This document shows, piece by piece, positions 50,387 through 60,041 of a stretch of 64,000 nt of DNA. The notes beneath the pieces were generated by a model. The model worked only from the letters and a program-made list of their open reading frames with translations, had not been told where the DNA came from and did not search any database. The translations under genes and the position numbers were made by a program. Position 1 is the stretch's first letter, and each line of letters begins with the position of its first letter. Source of the stretch: an uncultured Clostridia bacterium (GTDB lineage: Bacteria; Bacillota; Clostridia; Christensenellales; Borkfalkiaceae); assembly GCA_947595585.1 (NCBI GenBank), contig CANQET010000002.1, positions 62,001 through 126,000 on the forward strand. Direction: 5' to 3'.

Positions 50387-50396
50387 GGAGGGAGTG

Positions 50397-52403
50397 ATGA
50401 AAAAGACGATCGGAACGAATGTCTCCAGCGGCGCCGAAAAGGTGGAGCGCGTGGAGGAAACCAAAGAGACGGCAACCGGGAAGGCTTCGCCGAAGAGCAC
50501 AAAGAGCACCAAGAATACAAAGGACACCAAGAGCACGCGGCAAAAGAGCGCCAAGCGGGAGACGGCGTCTTCCAAGAAGCGCACGGCCCGCGCGAAGAAG
50601 CAGGAGGAGGCCGCGGCCGACCGCAGAGTCGAGGCGGCAAAACTTCGGATGCAGAAGAAGCAGGAGAAGGCAGAAAAGGCCGCGGCGCAAAAGAGTGCCA
50701 AGCGTGAGCGGAAGGCGGAGCTTAAGGCCAAAAAGTCGGAGAAGCGGCAGGCCGTCGCCCAAAGGAAGCGCGCACGGCAGGAAGCCGAAGCGCGGCGGAA
50801 GCAGGAGCGCCTCGAAAAGCGCAAGGAAAAGCGCGCCGAGCGCAAGGAAAAGCGCATCGAAAAGCATGCGGAGCGCATCGCCCGCAAGGAGATGCTGCGC
50901 CATGAATCCAAGGCCGAAAAGCGCCAACGCCTCGCGCGGGAGAAGAAGGAGAAGCGGGCGGCGCATGCAAGACGGACGGAGGCAAAAGAGCGTGCGCGTG
51001 AAGAGGCGAGAGAAAAGCGCGAGCGGGCACATTCCCGCAGAGCGGAGGCAAAAAAACGCCGCCGTGAAGCCCGCTCCGAACGCAGACGGCATGCCCCGGG
51101 CTTCGGCGGTTGGCTGGCGGCGGTCATCTCCCTCGGGACGGCCTGCCTCGTCCTCGCCACCGTCGTAACGGCAGGGGCGCTGCGCATGAACGATATGCAG
51201 GTCGCGAGCGAAAACGGATACCGCTCCACCCTGTTTGAGATGGTCTCGGTCTCCGAAGAACTCGATGATAACCTCGGCAAGCTGCGCATCTCCGCGGGTG
51301 CGGATGAACAGCGGCAGCTGCTCACGGATATCCTCGTCGGCACCTCGCTCATGGAGAGCACCCTCGAGAAGATCCCCGTAGACGCCCAAACGGGCATCGA
51401 GATCTCGGCCTTTGTCAACCGTACGGGCGCCTATGCGCGTATGCTGCTCTCCCGCATTTCGGCGGGCGGCACCCTCACCGCAAAGGAGAAGGAGACGGTC
51501 ACCGAACTCTATGCGATCAACGGCAAGCTCTGCGGCGAACTCAACGAGCTCATCTCTACGATGACGGCCAAGGACTTCACCGAATTCCTCACGGGCAAGG
51601 GCGCCATGCAGGAGCGCTTCGGCGAGATCGCGGGCGGGACCAAAAAACAGCCCGAAGAGACGGATTCTCCCTTCCTCGGCGAGGGGAACGTCGGCAAGAA
51701 CCGCCTCGAAGAAAAAGCGGAGATCTCCTCTTCGGAGGCCGAGGAGCGCGCACGGCAGTACTTCGCATCCTATCACATTCGCGACGTCCGCTATACGGGG
51801 GAGACGGTCGCAGAGGACTTCTCGTGCTACAACTTCCTGCTCACCGATGAGGGCGGCCTCGAGATCTACGCCCAGATCGCAAAGAGCGGCGAGCTTGCCT
51901 TCTTCGATACGTATGAAGAATGCAACACCAAGAACTTCGACCTTGCCTCGTGCGATGCGATCGCCCGCGAATACCTCAAGGGCATCGGTATCGAGGGCGT
52001 AGAGGCGGTGTGGCTTTCGGACGGCGGCATGGTCGCCAACCTCACCTACACGACGGTGCAGGAGGGCGTGCGGATCTATCCCGAGATCTTGCTCGTGCGC
52101 GTCTGCGAAGAGAAGGGCAGGGTCGTCGGCATGGATGCGAGAGGGTACCTGCTCAACCACACCGAGCGCAGCTTCTCTGCGAGCATCTCCGAAGAGGAGG
52201 CGAGAAGACTGCTCTCCGAGGGATTGGAACCCTATGCGGTCCACCTTGCAGTGATCCCCGTGAATGGGGAAGAACGGCTTGCCTACGAACTCGCATGTAA
52301 CTACGGGGAAGAGGAGTTTATCGTCTACCTCGATGCGCATACGGGTGCGGAAGTGCGGATATTCCGGGTGAAGATCGGCGCCCGCGGGAGCTATCTGAGA
52401 TAA
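50397..52403 (+). CDS. ypeB: Germination protein YpeB with a 230-aa charged N-terminal extension
   Basis: YpeB is needed for SleB localisation and stability in the spore. This copy has 668 aa, against about 450 in B. subtilis. The C-terminal part (about 260-668) fits: a single span (about 237-262), the helical N-domain, and PepSY-like repeats (EEARQYFASYHIRDVRYTGETVAEDF, VSISEEEARRLLSEGL type). The first 235 residues are almost only Lys, Arg, Glu, Ala and Gln (KRKEKRAERKEKRIEKHAER-like), predicted as a long charged helix on the spore-core side. Start 50397 (AAGGAGGGAGTG before ATG) rather than 50370 in sleB. The extension is unusual; it could bind nucleic acid or act as a spacer. Confidence 0.93.
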   Translation: MKKTIGTNVSSGAEKVERVEETKETATGKASPKSTKSTKNTKDTKSTRQKSAKRETASSKKRTARAKKQEEAAADRRVEAAKLRMQKKQEKAEKAAAQKSAKRERKAELKAKKSEKRQAVAQRKRARQEAEARRKQERLEKRKEKRAERKEKRIEKHAERIARKEMLRHESKAEKRQRLAREKKEKRAAHARRTEAKERAREEAREKRERAHSRRAEAKKRRREARSERRRHAPGFGGWLAAVISLGTACLVLATVVTAGALRMNDMQVASENGYRSTLFEMVSVSEELDDNLGKLRISAGADEQRQLLTDILVGTSLMESTLEKIPVDAQTGIEISAFVNRTGAYARMLLSRISAGGTLTAKEKETVTELYAINGKLCGELNELISTMTAKDFTEFLTGKGAMQERFGEIAGGTKKQPEETDSPFLGEGNVGKNRLEEKAEISSSEAEERARQYFASYHIRDVRYTGETVAEDFSCYNFLLTDEGGLEIYAQIAKSGELAFFDTYEECNTKNFDLASCDAIAREYLKGIGIEGVEAVWLSDGGMVANLTYTTVQEGVRIYPEILLVRVCEEKGRVVGMDARGYLLNHTERSFSASISEEEARRLLSEGLEPYAVHLAVIPVNGEERLAYELACNYGEEEFIVYLDAHTGAEVRIFRVKIGARGSYLR

Positions 52404-52426
52404 ACAAAAAGCCGCACCCTATAACA

Positions 52427-52455
52427 AAAAAACCGCACATGAGGTGCGGTTTTTT
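52427..52455 (+). terminator. Terminator of sleB-ypeB
   Basis: AAAAAACCGCAC, loop ATGAG, GTGCGGTTTTTT; perfect 12-bp stem. Confidence 0.92.
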
Positions 52456-52456
52456 G

Positions 52457-53095
52457 TTTGGACTTCGTACTCACGAACTGCGGATAAGCGGCGCATAACT
52501 TTGTCGCGCTTGCGTTTCCCTCGGTCACGTACAAAGGAGTACGCTCCCGTCGGGAAGCCGCGCGCTCCTCGTTCTGCTTGCTTCTCCGCAGTTTGACGGT
52601 TTCCGTTGTCGCTCGTGATGAGCAAGACGGTAACCAACGGGGTTCATCAGTGCGTCATTCCGACGACCGTAGGGAGGAGGAATCTCGACTTTGAGATTTC
52701 TCACCCCTAACGGGGTTCGAAATGACGTGGGCAGGGTACCTATACTGTTTATTCCGCGCCTCTCCATTGGAGAACAGAGCACCACCCCCTCCATCGGAGG
52801 GGGGTAGGGGGGTGGGCGGAATACGACGGAGCCTATTCAGAGCGCCCCTTGGCGCCCCTCGTAGGGGAGCTGTCACGGCATAGCCGTGACTGAGGGGTTT
52901 TTGGAAACCCTATCCCCCGCTGACGCGGGTACTTCCCCTAAGAGGGGAAGCAAGGGACGGACTTCGTATTTGCCTTCCCTTCCGCCCCACCCCCTTGATC
53001 CCCCTCCCACGGAGGGGGTAGGTGCCCGCAATGAACCACGGAGGGGGTAGGCGGCCCCCCTCGCGGAGGGGGGTAGGTGGTCGTACCCCACATGC
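52457..53095. repeat. Mosaic intergenic repeat region 3
   Basis: Non-coding. Block D (52460-52610, GGACTTCGTACTCACGAACTGCGG to TCTCCGCAGTTTGACGG, shown in parts), block C (52650-52728, an inverted-repeat element from CGTCATTCCGACGACC to GGTTCGAAATGACG), block B' (52770-52822), block A (52846-52958), block B (52980-53021), then shorter B-like pieces (53035-53050, 53058-53082) with GTACCCCA(C/T)ATG spacers. The block types are those of regions 1 and 2. Between the convergent ypeB and hydA genes. Confidence 0.85.
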
Positions 53096-53137
53096 CATTT
53101 TTCGTACCCCATGTGCTATTTTTCTGCAAATGAGTGC

Positions 53138-53167
53138 AAAAAAAGAGCCGCCACGAAGGGCGGCTCT
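53138..53167 (-). terminator. Terminator of the hydrogenase operon
   Basis: Minus strand: AGAGCCGCC, loop, GGCGGCTCT, then T7; 8 nt behind the hydA stop. Confidence 0.92.
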
Positions 53168-53174
53168 CTTCTGC

Positions 53175-54899
53175 TTAAACTCTCGGGTCTGCCTTGTAGT
53201 GGGTATGCAAGACTTTATGCGATCTCTCGCCGCCCGGGGCGCCGAAGTATTCGTTATACAGCGTCTCGATGACGGGCGATTCCGAAGAGCGGCGGAGCTT
53301 ATTCTTCTTGTCGCTCTTGTAGAGTGCCTTCGCGCGAAGGTCCTTAAGATCGAGGGAGTTGCGGATGCTATCGGGCAAGGTGGGCTGGCCGCCGCCGTTG
53401 ACGCAGCCGCCGGGGCATGCCATGATCTCGACGAAATCATAGTGCTTCTTGCCGCTTTGGATGTTCTTGATGACGGTCTCCGCATTGGCAAGGCCGCTTG
53501 CGACGGCGACGCGGATGGTCTTTCCCGCGACGTTATACGTCGCTTCCTTGATGGGGGACGTGCCGCGGACCTTGGTGAAGTCGACGAGCTCGAAGTTGCC
53601 GTCGAGCATTCTGGCCGCAACGCGGAGGGCCGCTTCCATCACGCCGCCCGTCGCGCCGAAGATCGTGCCGCCGCCCGAGCAAGTTGCAAACGGGTCGTCG
53701 AAGGCTTCGTCGGGGAGATCTTTGAAGCAGATCCCCGCCGTCTTGATCATGCGGGCAAGCTCACGGGTGGTGATGGCCGCATCCACTTCGCCGTTCATCT
53801 CGGGGCGCTTGCACTCATACTTCTTGGCCGTGCAAGGGATGACGGAGACGACATAGAGATCCTTGGGATCGATGCCGTTCTTCTCGCAATAGTAGGTCTT
53901 CAGAAGTCCGCCGAACATCTCCTGCGGGGATTTGCAGGTGGAAAGGTGGGGGATCATCTCGGGATGCTTCTGCTCGACGAATTTCACCCAAGCGGGGCAG
54001 CAGCTCGTGAACATGGGCATGACGCCGCCCGTTTGGATGCGGTTGATGAGCTCGGTCGCCTCTTCCATGATCGTAAGATCGGCCGTGATATCCATATTGA
54101 AGACTTCGACGTTGCCGAGCCTGCGGATGGCGGCGACCATCTTGCCCTCGACGTTGGTGCCGACGGGCAGATCGAAGGCCTCGCCGAGCGTCGCGCGGAC
54201 GGAGGGCGCCGTGAAGAAGACGACCTTCTTCTGAGGATCCGCGATGGCCGCCCAGACTTCATCGACGGTCGTGCGCTCCTTGAGGGCGCCGACGGGGCAG
54301 GCGACGATGCACTGGCCGCAGCCTACGCACACCGATTCCATGAGCGACATCTCGAAGGCGCTGCCGATATGGACGGCGTAGCCTCTGCCGATGGGGCCGA
54401 TCGCGCCGACCGACTGCTTCTTGCATGCCGCAACGCAACGGTTGCAGTTGATGCACTTATCGCGGTCGCGGACGACGTAAGGGGCGGAGAGGTCGAGCGG
54501 ATGACGCTCGGTATCCTGTTCGAAGCGGTTGGGATCGCAGTTGTATTCGACGGAGAGCCGCTGCAGTTCGCAGTTGCCTGCACGGTCGCAGGCGAGGCAC
54601 TCTTTCTTGTGCTTGGAGAGCATGAGCTCGAGGGAGGTCTTTCTGCTCTTTCTGCACTTTTCGGTGTTCGTCTGCACTTCCATGCCCTCGGAGACGGGGT
54701 AGACGCAGGCGGCGACGAGACCGCGCGCACCCGTCGCTTCGACGAGGCACATACGGCAGGAACCGACGCAGGCGACGTCCTTCAGATAGCAGAGGGTGGG
54801 GATCTCAACGTGTGCGATGCGGGCGGCATCGAGGATGGTGGAGCCCGCGGGAACGCTCACGGGGATATTGTTGATTTTCAGATTGATCATATCAGCCAT
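53175..54899 (-). CDS. hydA: [FeFe] hydrogenase catalytic subunit (HydA/HndD-type)
   Basis: Catalytic subunit of a bifurcating or NAD(P)-linked [FeFe] hydrogenase, 574 aa. N-terminal 2Fe-2S domain (PTLCYLKDVACVGSCRMC), a His/Cys 4Fe-4S site (CLACDRAGNC), a two-cluster ferredoxin domain (CINCNRCVAACKK, CVGCGQCIVACPVGA), then the H-cluster domain with L1 FTSCCPAW (about 296-303), L2 VIPCTAKKYE (about 351-360) and L3 EIMACPGGCVNGGGQP (about 489-504). In L2 the usual Met before PC is Ile. A small-subunit-like C-terminus follows. Downstream of hydC and hydB in one operon. Confidence 0.94.
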   Translation of the reverse strand: MADMINLKINNIPVSVPAGSTILDAARIAHVEIPTLCYLKDVACVGSCRMCLVEATGARGLVAACVYPVSEGMEVQTNTEKCRKSRKTSLELMLSKHKKECLACDRAGNCELQRLSVEYNCDPNRFEQDTERHPLDLSAPYVVRDRDKCINCNRCVAACKKQSVGAIGPIGRGYAVHIGSAFEMSLMESVCVGCGQCIVACPVGALKERTTVDEVWAAIADPQKKVVFFTAPSVRATLGEAFDLPVGTNVEGKMVAAIRRLGNVEVFNMDITADLTIMEEATELINRIQTGGVMPMFTSCCPAWVKFVEQKHPEMIPHLSTCKSPQEMFGGLLKTYYCEKNGIDPKDLYVVSVIPCTAKKYECKRPEMNGEVDAAITTRELARMIKTAGICFKDLPDEAFDDPFATCSGGGTIFGATGGVMEAALRVAARMLDGNFELVDFTKVRGTSPIKEATYNVAGKTIRVAVASGLANAETVIKNIQSGKKHYDFVEIMACPGGCVNGGGQPTLPDSIRNSLDLKDLRAKALYKSDKKNKLRRSSESPVIETLYNEYFGAPGGERSHKVLHTHYKADPRV

Positions 54900-54910
54900 T
54901 TGTGTTCACC

Positions 54911-56827
54911 TCACTTTCTCTCGACGGCGTGGAATTTGCAGTTGTTCATGCAAACGCCGCACTTGATGCACTTCGCGGGATCGATCGCAAAGGATGCGAG
55001 CTTGTGCCCGGGGGCGACATAATCGGTCCGCGAGATCGCCGAAACGGGGCAGTTCCTCGCGCAGAGGCCGCAGCCGATGCACTTCTCCTTATCGATCGTG
55101 TAGTTCAAAAGCGCCTTGCAGACGCCTGCCGCGCAGTGATGGTTGTAGATGTGATCCTCATATTCTTCACGGAACTTGGCGAGCGTGGAGAGGACGGGGT
55201 TGGGCGCAGACTGGCCGAGTGCGCACAGCGACGAAGACTTCATATGCTCTGCGAGCTCCTGGATCTTTTCGAGGTCTTCGGGTTCGCCCTTGCCCTCGGT
55301 GATCTTGGTGAGCAGCTGCAGAAGGCGCTTGGTGCCCAGCCTGCAGGGAGTGCACTTGCCGCAGCTCTCATCCGCGGTGAACTCGAGGTAGAACTTGGAG
55401 AGGTCTACCATGCAGGTATCTTCGTCGAGGACGATGAGGCCGCCCGAGCCCATCATGGAACCGATCGCGACCAAGTTATCGAAATCGATGGGGGTATCGA
55501 TATATTCCGCGGGGATGCAGCCGCCCGAAGGACCGCCCGTCTGGGCCGCCTTGAACTTTTTCCCGTTCGGGATGCCGCCGCCGATCTCTTCGACGATCTC
55601 ACGGAGCGTGGTGCCCATGGGAACTTCCACGAGGCCGACGTTGGTGATCTTGCCGCCGAGCGCGAAGACCTTGGTGCCCTTGGACTTCTCGGTCCCGATC
55701 GAGGCGTACCACGCGGCGCCTTTTGTGATAATGGGGTTGATATTTGCCCATGTTTCGACGTTGTTGAGGATGGTGGGTTTCTCGAAGAGACCCTTCACCG
55801 CAGGGAACGGAGGGCGGGGACGAGGTTCGCCGCGATGCCCTTCGATGGACGTCATGAGCGCCGTCTCTTCGCCGCAGACGAAGGCGCCTGCCCCGAGACG
55901 GAGATCGATATCGAAGCTGAAGCCGCTGCCGAGGATGTTCTTGCCGAGCAGCCCGTATTTGCGTGCCTGCCCGATCGCGATCTTCAGGCGTTCGACGGCG
56001 ACGGGATACTCCGCACGGACGTAGATATAGCCCTGATGCGCTCCGATCGCATAGCCCGCGATCGTCATCGCCTCGAGCACGCAGTGGGGATCGCCTTCGA
56101 GGACCGAGCGGTCCATGAATGCACCGGGGTCGCCCTCATCGGCGTTGCAGCACACATATTTGATATCGCCCTTGGAGGCTTTCGCGAACATCCACTTTCT
56201 GCCGGTGGGGAAGCCCGCGCCGCCCCTGCCGCGAAGGCCCGAAGCGAGCACTTCGTTGATGACGTCGTCGGGTGTCATGCCCGTCGTGAGCACTTTCTCG
56301 AGCGCGGCATAGTCGCCTGCGCCGATGGCTTCGTCGATATCCTCCGCCGCGATCACGCCGCAGTTTCTGAGCGCGATACGCATCTGCTTCTTATAGAAGG
56401 GCGTCTCGGCAAAGGGGATCACGGAGCCGTCTTCGAGGACGGTACCCTTATAGAGGAGCTCCTTCACGATGGAGCCGCCGGGAATGAGGTGCTGTTTTAC
56501 GACCGTCTCGGCATGCTCGGGGGTCATCTGCGCATAAAACGCACCCTCGGGATAGACGATCATGATGGGGCCGAGGGAGCAGAGGCCGAAGCAACCCGTC
56601 TTCACGATGAGGACGTCGTCGATGCCTGCTTCCTTGAGCGTCTTTTCGAGATGCTCGATGACCTGCATGGAATGGGAGGAGGTACAGCCCGTACCGCCGC
56701 AGACGAGCACTTGTTTTCTGTAGCCCGTGTTCTTTGCGAGGACTTCGGCCTGTTCTTTGACGAGGCGCCTCACATCGATGAGCTCTTGTTTGCTTGCGCG
56801 GATCGCGTCCAACTGCTTTGTGGTCAT
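54911..56827 (-). CDS. hydB: Hydrogenase subunit HydB (NuoF-like, FMN/NAD and Fe-S)
   Basis: Flavin subunit of the trimeric hydrogenase, 638 aa. N-terminal thioredoxin-like 2Fe-2S domain (VCGGTGCTSSHS, KTGCFGLCSLGP); NuoF core with SGLRGRGGAGFPTGRKW (FMN), CNADEGDPGAFMDR (NADH), SLBB domain, ESCGKCTPCRLG (4Fe-4S); C-terminal ferredoxin-like part with CIGCGLCARNCP and CIKCGVCMNNCK. It overlaps hydC (ATGA) and ends 11 nt before hydA. It links NAD(P)H and reduced ferredoxin to the H-cluster subunit; electron bifurcation is inferred from homology. Confidence 0.94.
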   Translation of the reverse strand: MTTKQLDAIRASKQELIDVRRLVKEQAEVLAKNTGYRKQVLVCGGTGCTSSHSMQVIEHLEKTLKEAGIDDVLIVKTGCFGLCSLGPIMIVYPEGAFYAQMTPEHAETVVKQHLIPGGSIVKELLYKGTVLEDGSVIPFAETPFYKKQMRIALRNCGVIAAEDIDEAIGAGDYAALEKVLTTGMTPDDVINEVLASGLRGRGGAGFPTGRKWMFAKASKGDIKYVCCNADEGDPGAFMDRSVLEGDPHCVLEAMTIAGYAIGAHQGYIYVRAEYPVAVERLKIAIGQARKYGLLGKNILGSGFSFDIDLRLGAGAFVCGEETALMTSIEGHRGEPRPRPPFPAVKGLFEKPTILNNVETWANINPIITKGAAWYASIGTEKSKGTKVFALGGKITNVGLVEVPMGTTLREIVEEIGGGIPNGKKFKAAQTGGPSGGCIPAEYIDTPIDFDNLVAIGSMMGSGGLIVLDEDTCMVDLSKFYLEFTADESCGKCTPCRLGTKRLLQLLTKITEGKGEPEDLEKIQELAEHMKSSSLCALGQSAPNPVLSTLAKFREEYEDHIYNHHCAAGVCKALLNYTIDKEKCIGCGLCARNCPVSAISRTDYVAPGHKLASFAIDPAKCIKCGVCMNNCKFHAVERK

Positions 56828-57336
56828 TTGGTTTCCTCCCTATACGAATCGAGAATGCCCTTCACCTTGTCGGGGGTGAGTTTGCCGTAGACCTCTTCGC
56901 CGATCATCATGACGGGCGCAAGTCCGCAGGCGCCGACGCAGCGGCAGCTGTCGAGCGAGAACAGCCCGTCTTCCGTGCATTCGCCGCACTTGATGCCGAG
57001 CTGGGTCTCCACCGCTTCGAGGATCTTATCCGATCCCTTGACATAGCACGCCGTGCCGAGGCAGACGCTGATGGGATGCTTGCCCTTGGGCGTGAGCGAG
57101 AACTGCGAATAGAACGTGACGACGCCATAGACCTCCGAGAGCGAGATCCCGAGCCCTTCCGCGATCGTCTTTTGCACCTGCATGGGAAGGTAGCCGTAGA
57201 TGCCCTGCGCCTCCTGAAGGATGTGCATGAGGCAGCCGGGCGTCGACTTCGACGCCTCGATGAGCGCCTTGAGCTGCGCTTCCTGCTCGGGGGTGCCGAG
57301 CGTTTCGCATGCGCAGGCGGCTTCGCATTGTTTCAT
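56824..57336 (-). CDS. hydC: Hydrogenase subunit HydC (NuoE-like 2Fe-2S protein)
   Basis: A 170-aa thioredoxin-like ferredoxin. Cluster ligands: CLGTACYVKGSDK and SCRCVGACGLAPVMMI (four Cys); preceded by LMHILQEAQGIYGYLPMQVQ and VYGVVTFYSQF typical of NuoE. The start at 57336 has GGAGGT seven to eight nt upstream and removes an 85-residue non-coding extension. First gene of the operon, promoter at 57413-57441. Overlaps hydB by 4 nt. Confidence 0.95.
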   Translation of the reverse strand: MKQCEAACACETLGTPEQEAQLKALIEASKSTPGCLMHILQEAQGIYGYLPMQVQKTIAEGLGISLSEVYGVVTFYSQFSLTPKGKHPISVCLGTACYVKGSDKILEAVETQLGIKCGECTEDGLFSLDSCRCVGACGLAPVMMIGEEVYGKLTPDKVKGILDSYREETK

Positions 57337-57412
57337 AGTAACCTCCTTGAACTTATCGATCCGGTCCCGACGGAGATCTTCAAGCCGTGCGGGACGACCT
57401 TTCCTAACGTGT

Positions 57413-57441
57413 ATTATAACATATGCCGCAATATTTATCAA
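57413..57441 (-). promoter_or_regulatory. Promoter of the hydrogenase operon
   Basis: Minus strand TTGATA (57436-57441), 17-bp spacer, TATAAT (57413-57418); leader about 70 nt. Confidence 0.8.
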
Positions 57442-57528
57442 CCCATTTTTATAAATTGTAGAAAAAAGTCGAGGATTTTTTTGCCCCGATCTTTTTGGAA
57501 AACCACGCAAAAAATTCCTTCCGCGGAA

Positions 57529-57557
57529 TTGACATCCCCGCCCCGCTGTGCTAAAAT
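57529..57557 (+). promoter_or_regulatory. Promoter of glgP
   Basis: TTGACA (57529-57534), 17-bp spacer, TAAAAT (57552-57557). GTGCCGTACG / CGTACGGCAT (57569-57592) after it forms an inverted repeat in the leader. Confidence 0.8.
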
Positions 57558-57614
57558 AGGTGCGTTTGTGCCGTACGGAGGCGTACGGCATCAGGGAGCA
57601 TTTGGGAGATACCT

Positions 57615-59912
57615 ATGAAATTCCGTGCAAAAGCCTTCGAAGAAACGCTCTGCGGCATCCTCGCCGCGGACTATGCGACCGACCTTGCCCATGCGAACAA
57701 GCGGGAGCTCTACAACGCCGTCTCCAAGGCGGCCATGCGGGAGGCCTACCCCATGTGGCAGGCTTCCAAGGAAAACGGAAGAAAGCGCTGTAAGTATTTT
57801 TCGGCCGAATTTCTGATGGGGCGTGCCATCTTCAACAACCTCATGGATCTCGGGATCATCGATGACGTGCGGGCACTTCTTCAAAAATACGGCCACGATC
57901 TCGGGGAGTTCGAAGAGGTCGAAGACGCCGCCCTCGGCAACGGCGGTCTCGGACGGCTTGCCGCCTGCTATCTCGAGAGCGCGGCGACCAAGGGGATCCC
58001 CCTCGACGGCTACGGCATCCGCTACCGCTACGGTCTCTTCCGCCAGACTTTCGAACAGGGCTTCCAGCACGAGGAGGGGGACGATTGGCTGAAGTGGGGG
58101 GATCCGTGGAGCGTCCGCGTCGACCGCGATGCCGTCGTCGTCGAATTTTCCGACCTCAAGGTGCGTGCCGTGCCCTACGATACGCCCGTCTTCGGCTACG
58201 GGAGCGATACGGTGGGCACGCTCAGGCTGTGGTCGAGCGAACCCGTGCAGGCGTTCGACTTCGGCGCCTTCAACGAGATGCAGGGAGAACGCAAGGCGGA
58301 GGAGAACTTCAACGCGACGAAGATCTGCGACGTCCTCTACCCCAACGATAACACCATGGTGGGCAAGATCCTTCGCCTCCGCCAGCAATATTTCATGGTC
58401 AGCGCCTCCCTCCTCGACCTCGTCCGCAAGGAAAAGGCCGAAAAGAGGGACCTTCGCACCCTGCCCGAGCGCTACTGCTTCCAGCTCAACGATACCCACC
58501 CCGTCCTCGCGATCCCCGAACTTCTGCGCATCCTGCAGCGGGAGGGGCTCACCTTCGACGAGGCCTTTGACGTCTGCCGAAAGTCCTTCAACTTCACCAA
58601 CCATACCATCATGGCGGAGGCCCTCGAGAAGTGGGACAGCCTCGCACTTTCCGACCTCATCCCCGAAGTTTACGAGGAGATCCTCGCCTGCCAGCGCCGC
58701 CTTACGCAAGAGACGGGCAACAAAAAACTCTTCATCGTGCGCGACAACGTCGTCCACATGGCCAACCTCGCCCTCTACGTCGCGGGCAAGGTGAACGGCG
58801 TCGCCGAGCTCCATACGGGCATCCTCAAGCGGGAGACCTTCCGCGATTGGTGTGCGCAGTACCCCGAGAAGCTCATCAACATCACGAACGGCATCACGCC
58901 CCGCCGCTGGCTGCTGCTCAACAACCCCGAACTCGCGGCGCTCATCGACGCCGAGATCGGCAAAAATTGGCACACCGAGCTCTCCGAGCTTGCAAAGCTA
59001 AAGCCGCATCTTCCCTCCATGCTCGAGGACTTCAAGCGCATCAAGGGGGAGAACAAGGCGAAGCTCGCCGCGTACATCAAGGAAAAGGAGGGCATCGAGA
59101 TCCCGCCCGCGTTCATCTTCGATGTGCAGGTCAAGCGCCTTCACGAATACAAGCGCCAGACGCTCAACGCGCTCTCCGTGCTCTACTTCTACTTCGGCAT
59201 CAAGGAAAAGAAGCTCGAGATCCCGCCCACGGCGTTCATCTTCGGCGCCAAGGCGGCTCCCGGGTACTACATGGCCAAGGCGGTCATAAAATTCATCAAC
59301 GAGATCGCGGCGCTCGTCAACGGCGATCCCGAAGTCTCGCCCTATATGCGCGTCGTCTTCGTGCAGAATTACAACGTGAGCTACGCCGAGAAGATCGTCT
59401 GTGCGGCGGATATCTCCGAACAGATCTCCATGGCGGGCATGGAGGCTTCGGGCACGAGCAACATGAAGTTCATGCTCAACGGCACCGTGACGCTCGGCAC
59501 GATGGACGGCGCGAACGTCGAGATCTGCGAGGAGGCGGGGCGGGAAAACAACTACATCTTCGGCGCCACGGTCGAGGAGGCCGAGGCGGTGAGCCGCTTC
59601 TATTGCCCCCGCGAGCTCATCGCCCAAAACCCCGCCCTCGAGCGCGCCTTGAACACGATGATCGACGGCACCCTTCCCGATGAGACGGGCTGCCTCAAGA
59701 AGCTCTACGAGAGCCTCACGACGGGGCATGCCCCCGACCGCTACCTCGTCATCTACGACTTCGCCGACTACATCCGCGCAAAGGAAGAACTGCTGCGCGA
59801 CTACGGGAGCGAGGCCTTTTGGATGAAGTGCCTATATAATCTTGCAAGTGCGGGAAAATTCTCGGCGGATCGGAGCGTCTGCGCCTATGCCGAGCAGATC
59901 TGGAAAATTTGA
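57615..59912 (+). CDS. glgP: Glycogen/starch/alpha-glucan phosphorylase
   Basis: PLP enzyme releasing glucose 1-phosphate from alpha-1,4-glucan; cytosolic. The 765-aa protein has YFSAEFLMGRAIFNNL, EDAALGNGGLGRLAACYLES, YGIRYRYGLFRQ, LNDTHPVLAIPELLR, NFTNHTIMAEALEKW, ITNGITPRRWLLLNNP, RLHEYKRQTLN and the PLP segment MEASGTSNMKFMLNGT (Lys near 617). Slightly shorter than E. coli GlgP (815 aa) as in many Clostridia. No other glycogen gene adjoins; it stands alone with its own promoter and a terminator hairpin behind. The substrate may be glycogen or maltodextrin. Confidence 0.95.
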   Translation: MKFRAKAFEETLCGILAADYATDLAHANKRELYNAVSKAAMREAYPMWQASKENGRKRCKYFSAEFLMGRAIFNNLMDLGIIDDVRALLQKYGHDLGEFEEVEDAALGNGGLGRLAACYLESAATKGIPLDGYGIRYRYGLFRQTFEQGFQHEEGDDWLKWGDPWSVRVDRDAVVVEFSDLKVRAVPYDTPVFGYGSDTVGTLRLWSSEPVQAFDFGAFNEMQGERKAEENFNATKICDVLYPNDNTMVGKILRLRQQYFMVSASLLDLVRKEKAEKRDLRTLPERYCFQLNDTHPVLAIPELLRILQREGLTFDEAFDVCRKSFNFTNHTIMAEALEKWDSLALSDLIPEVYEEILACQRRLTQETGNKKLFIVRDNVVHMANLALYVAGKVNGVAELHTGILKRETFRDWCAQYPEKLINITNGITPRRWLLLNNPELAALIDAEIGKNWHTELSELAKLKPHLPSMLEDFKRIKGENKAKLAAYIKEKEGIEIPPAFIFDVQVKRLHEYKRQTLNALSVLYFYFGIKEKKLEIPPTAFIFGAKAAPGYYMAKAVIKFINEIAALVNGDPEVSPYMRVVFVQNYNVSYAEKIVCAADISEQISMAGMEASGTSNMKFMLNGTVTLGTMDGANVEICEEAGRENNYIFGATVEEAEAVSRFYCPRELIAQNPALERALNTMIDGTLPDETGCLKKLYESLTTGHAPDRYLVIYDFADYIRAKEELLRDYGSEAFWMKCLYNLASAGKFSADRSVCAYAEQIWKI

Positions 59913-59921
59913 AAAACGCCA

Positions 59922-59958
59922 AAAAATGCGGGTTTTTTCGGAAAATTCCCGCATTTTT
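59922..59958 (+). terminator. Terminator after glgP
   Basis: AAAAATGCGGG and CCCGCATTTTT paired across a 15-nt loop. Confidence 0.75.
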
Positions 59959-60041
59959 CTATTATTTCGATATTTTTCGAAATAACATTCCGCGTCGGTT
60001 TTCTTCCGCAAAACGCCCTTATACTTTTTGCAAAAGAGGGG

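Noticed and set aside
57337-57591. 85-residue N-terminal extension of hydC
   Set aside because: It covers the promoter and lacks similarity to NuoE proteins; a strong SD precedes the ATG at 57336.
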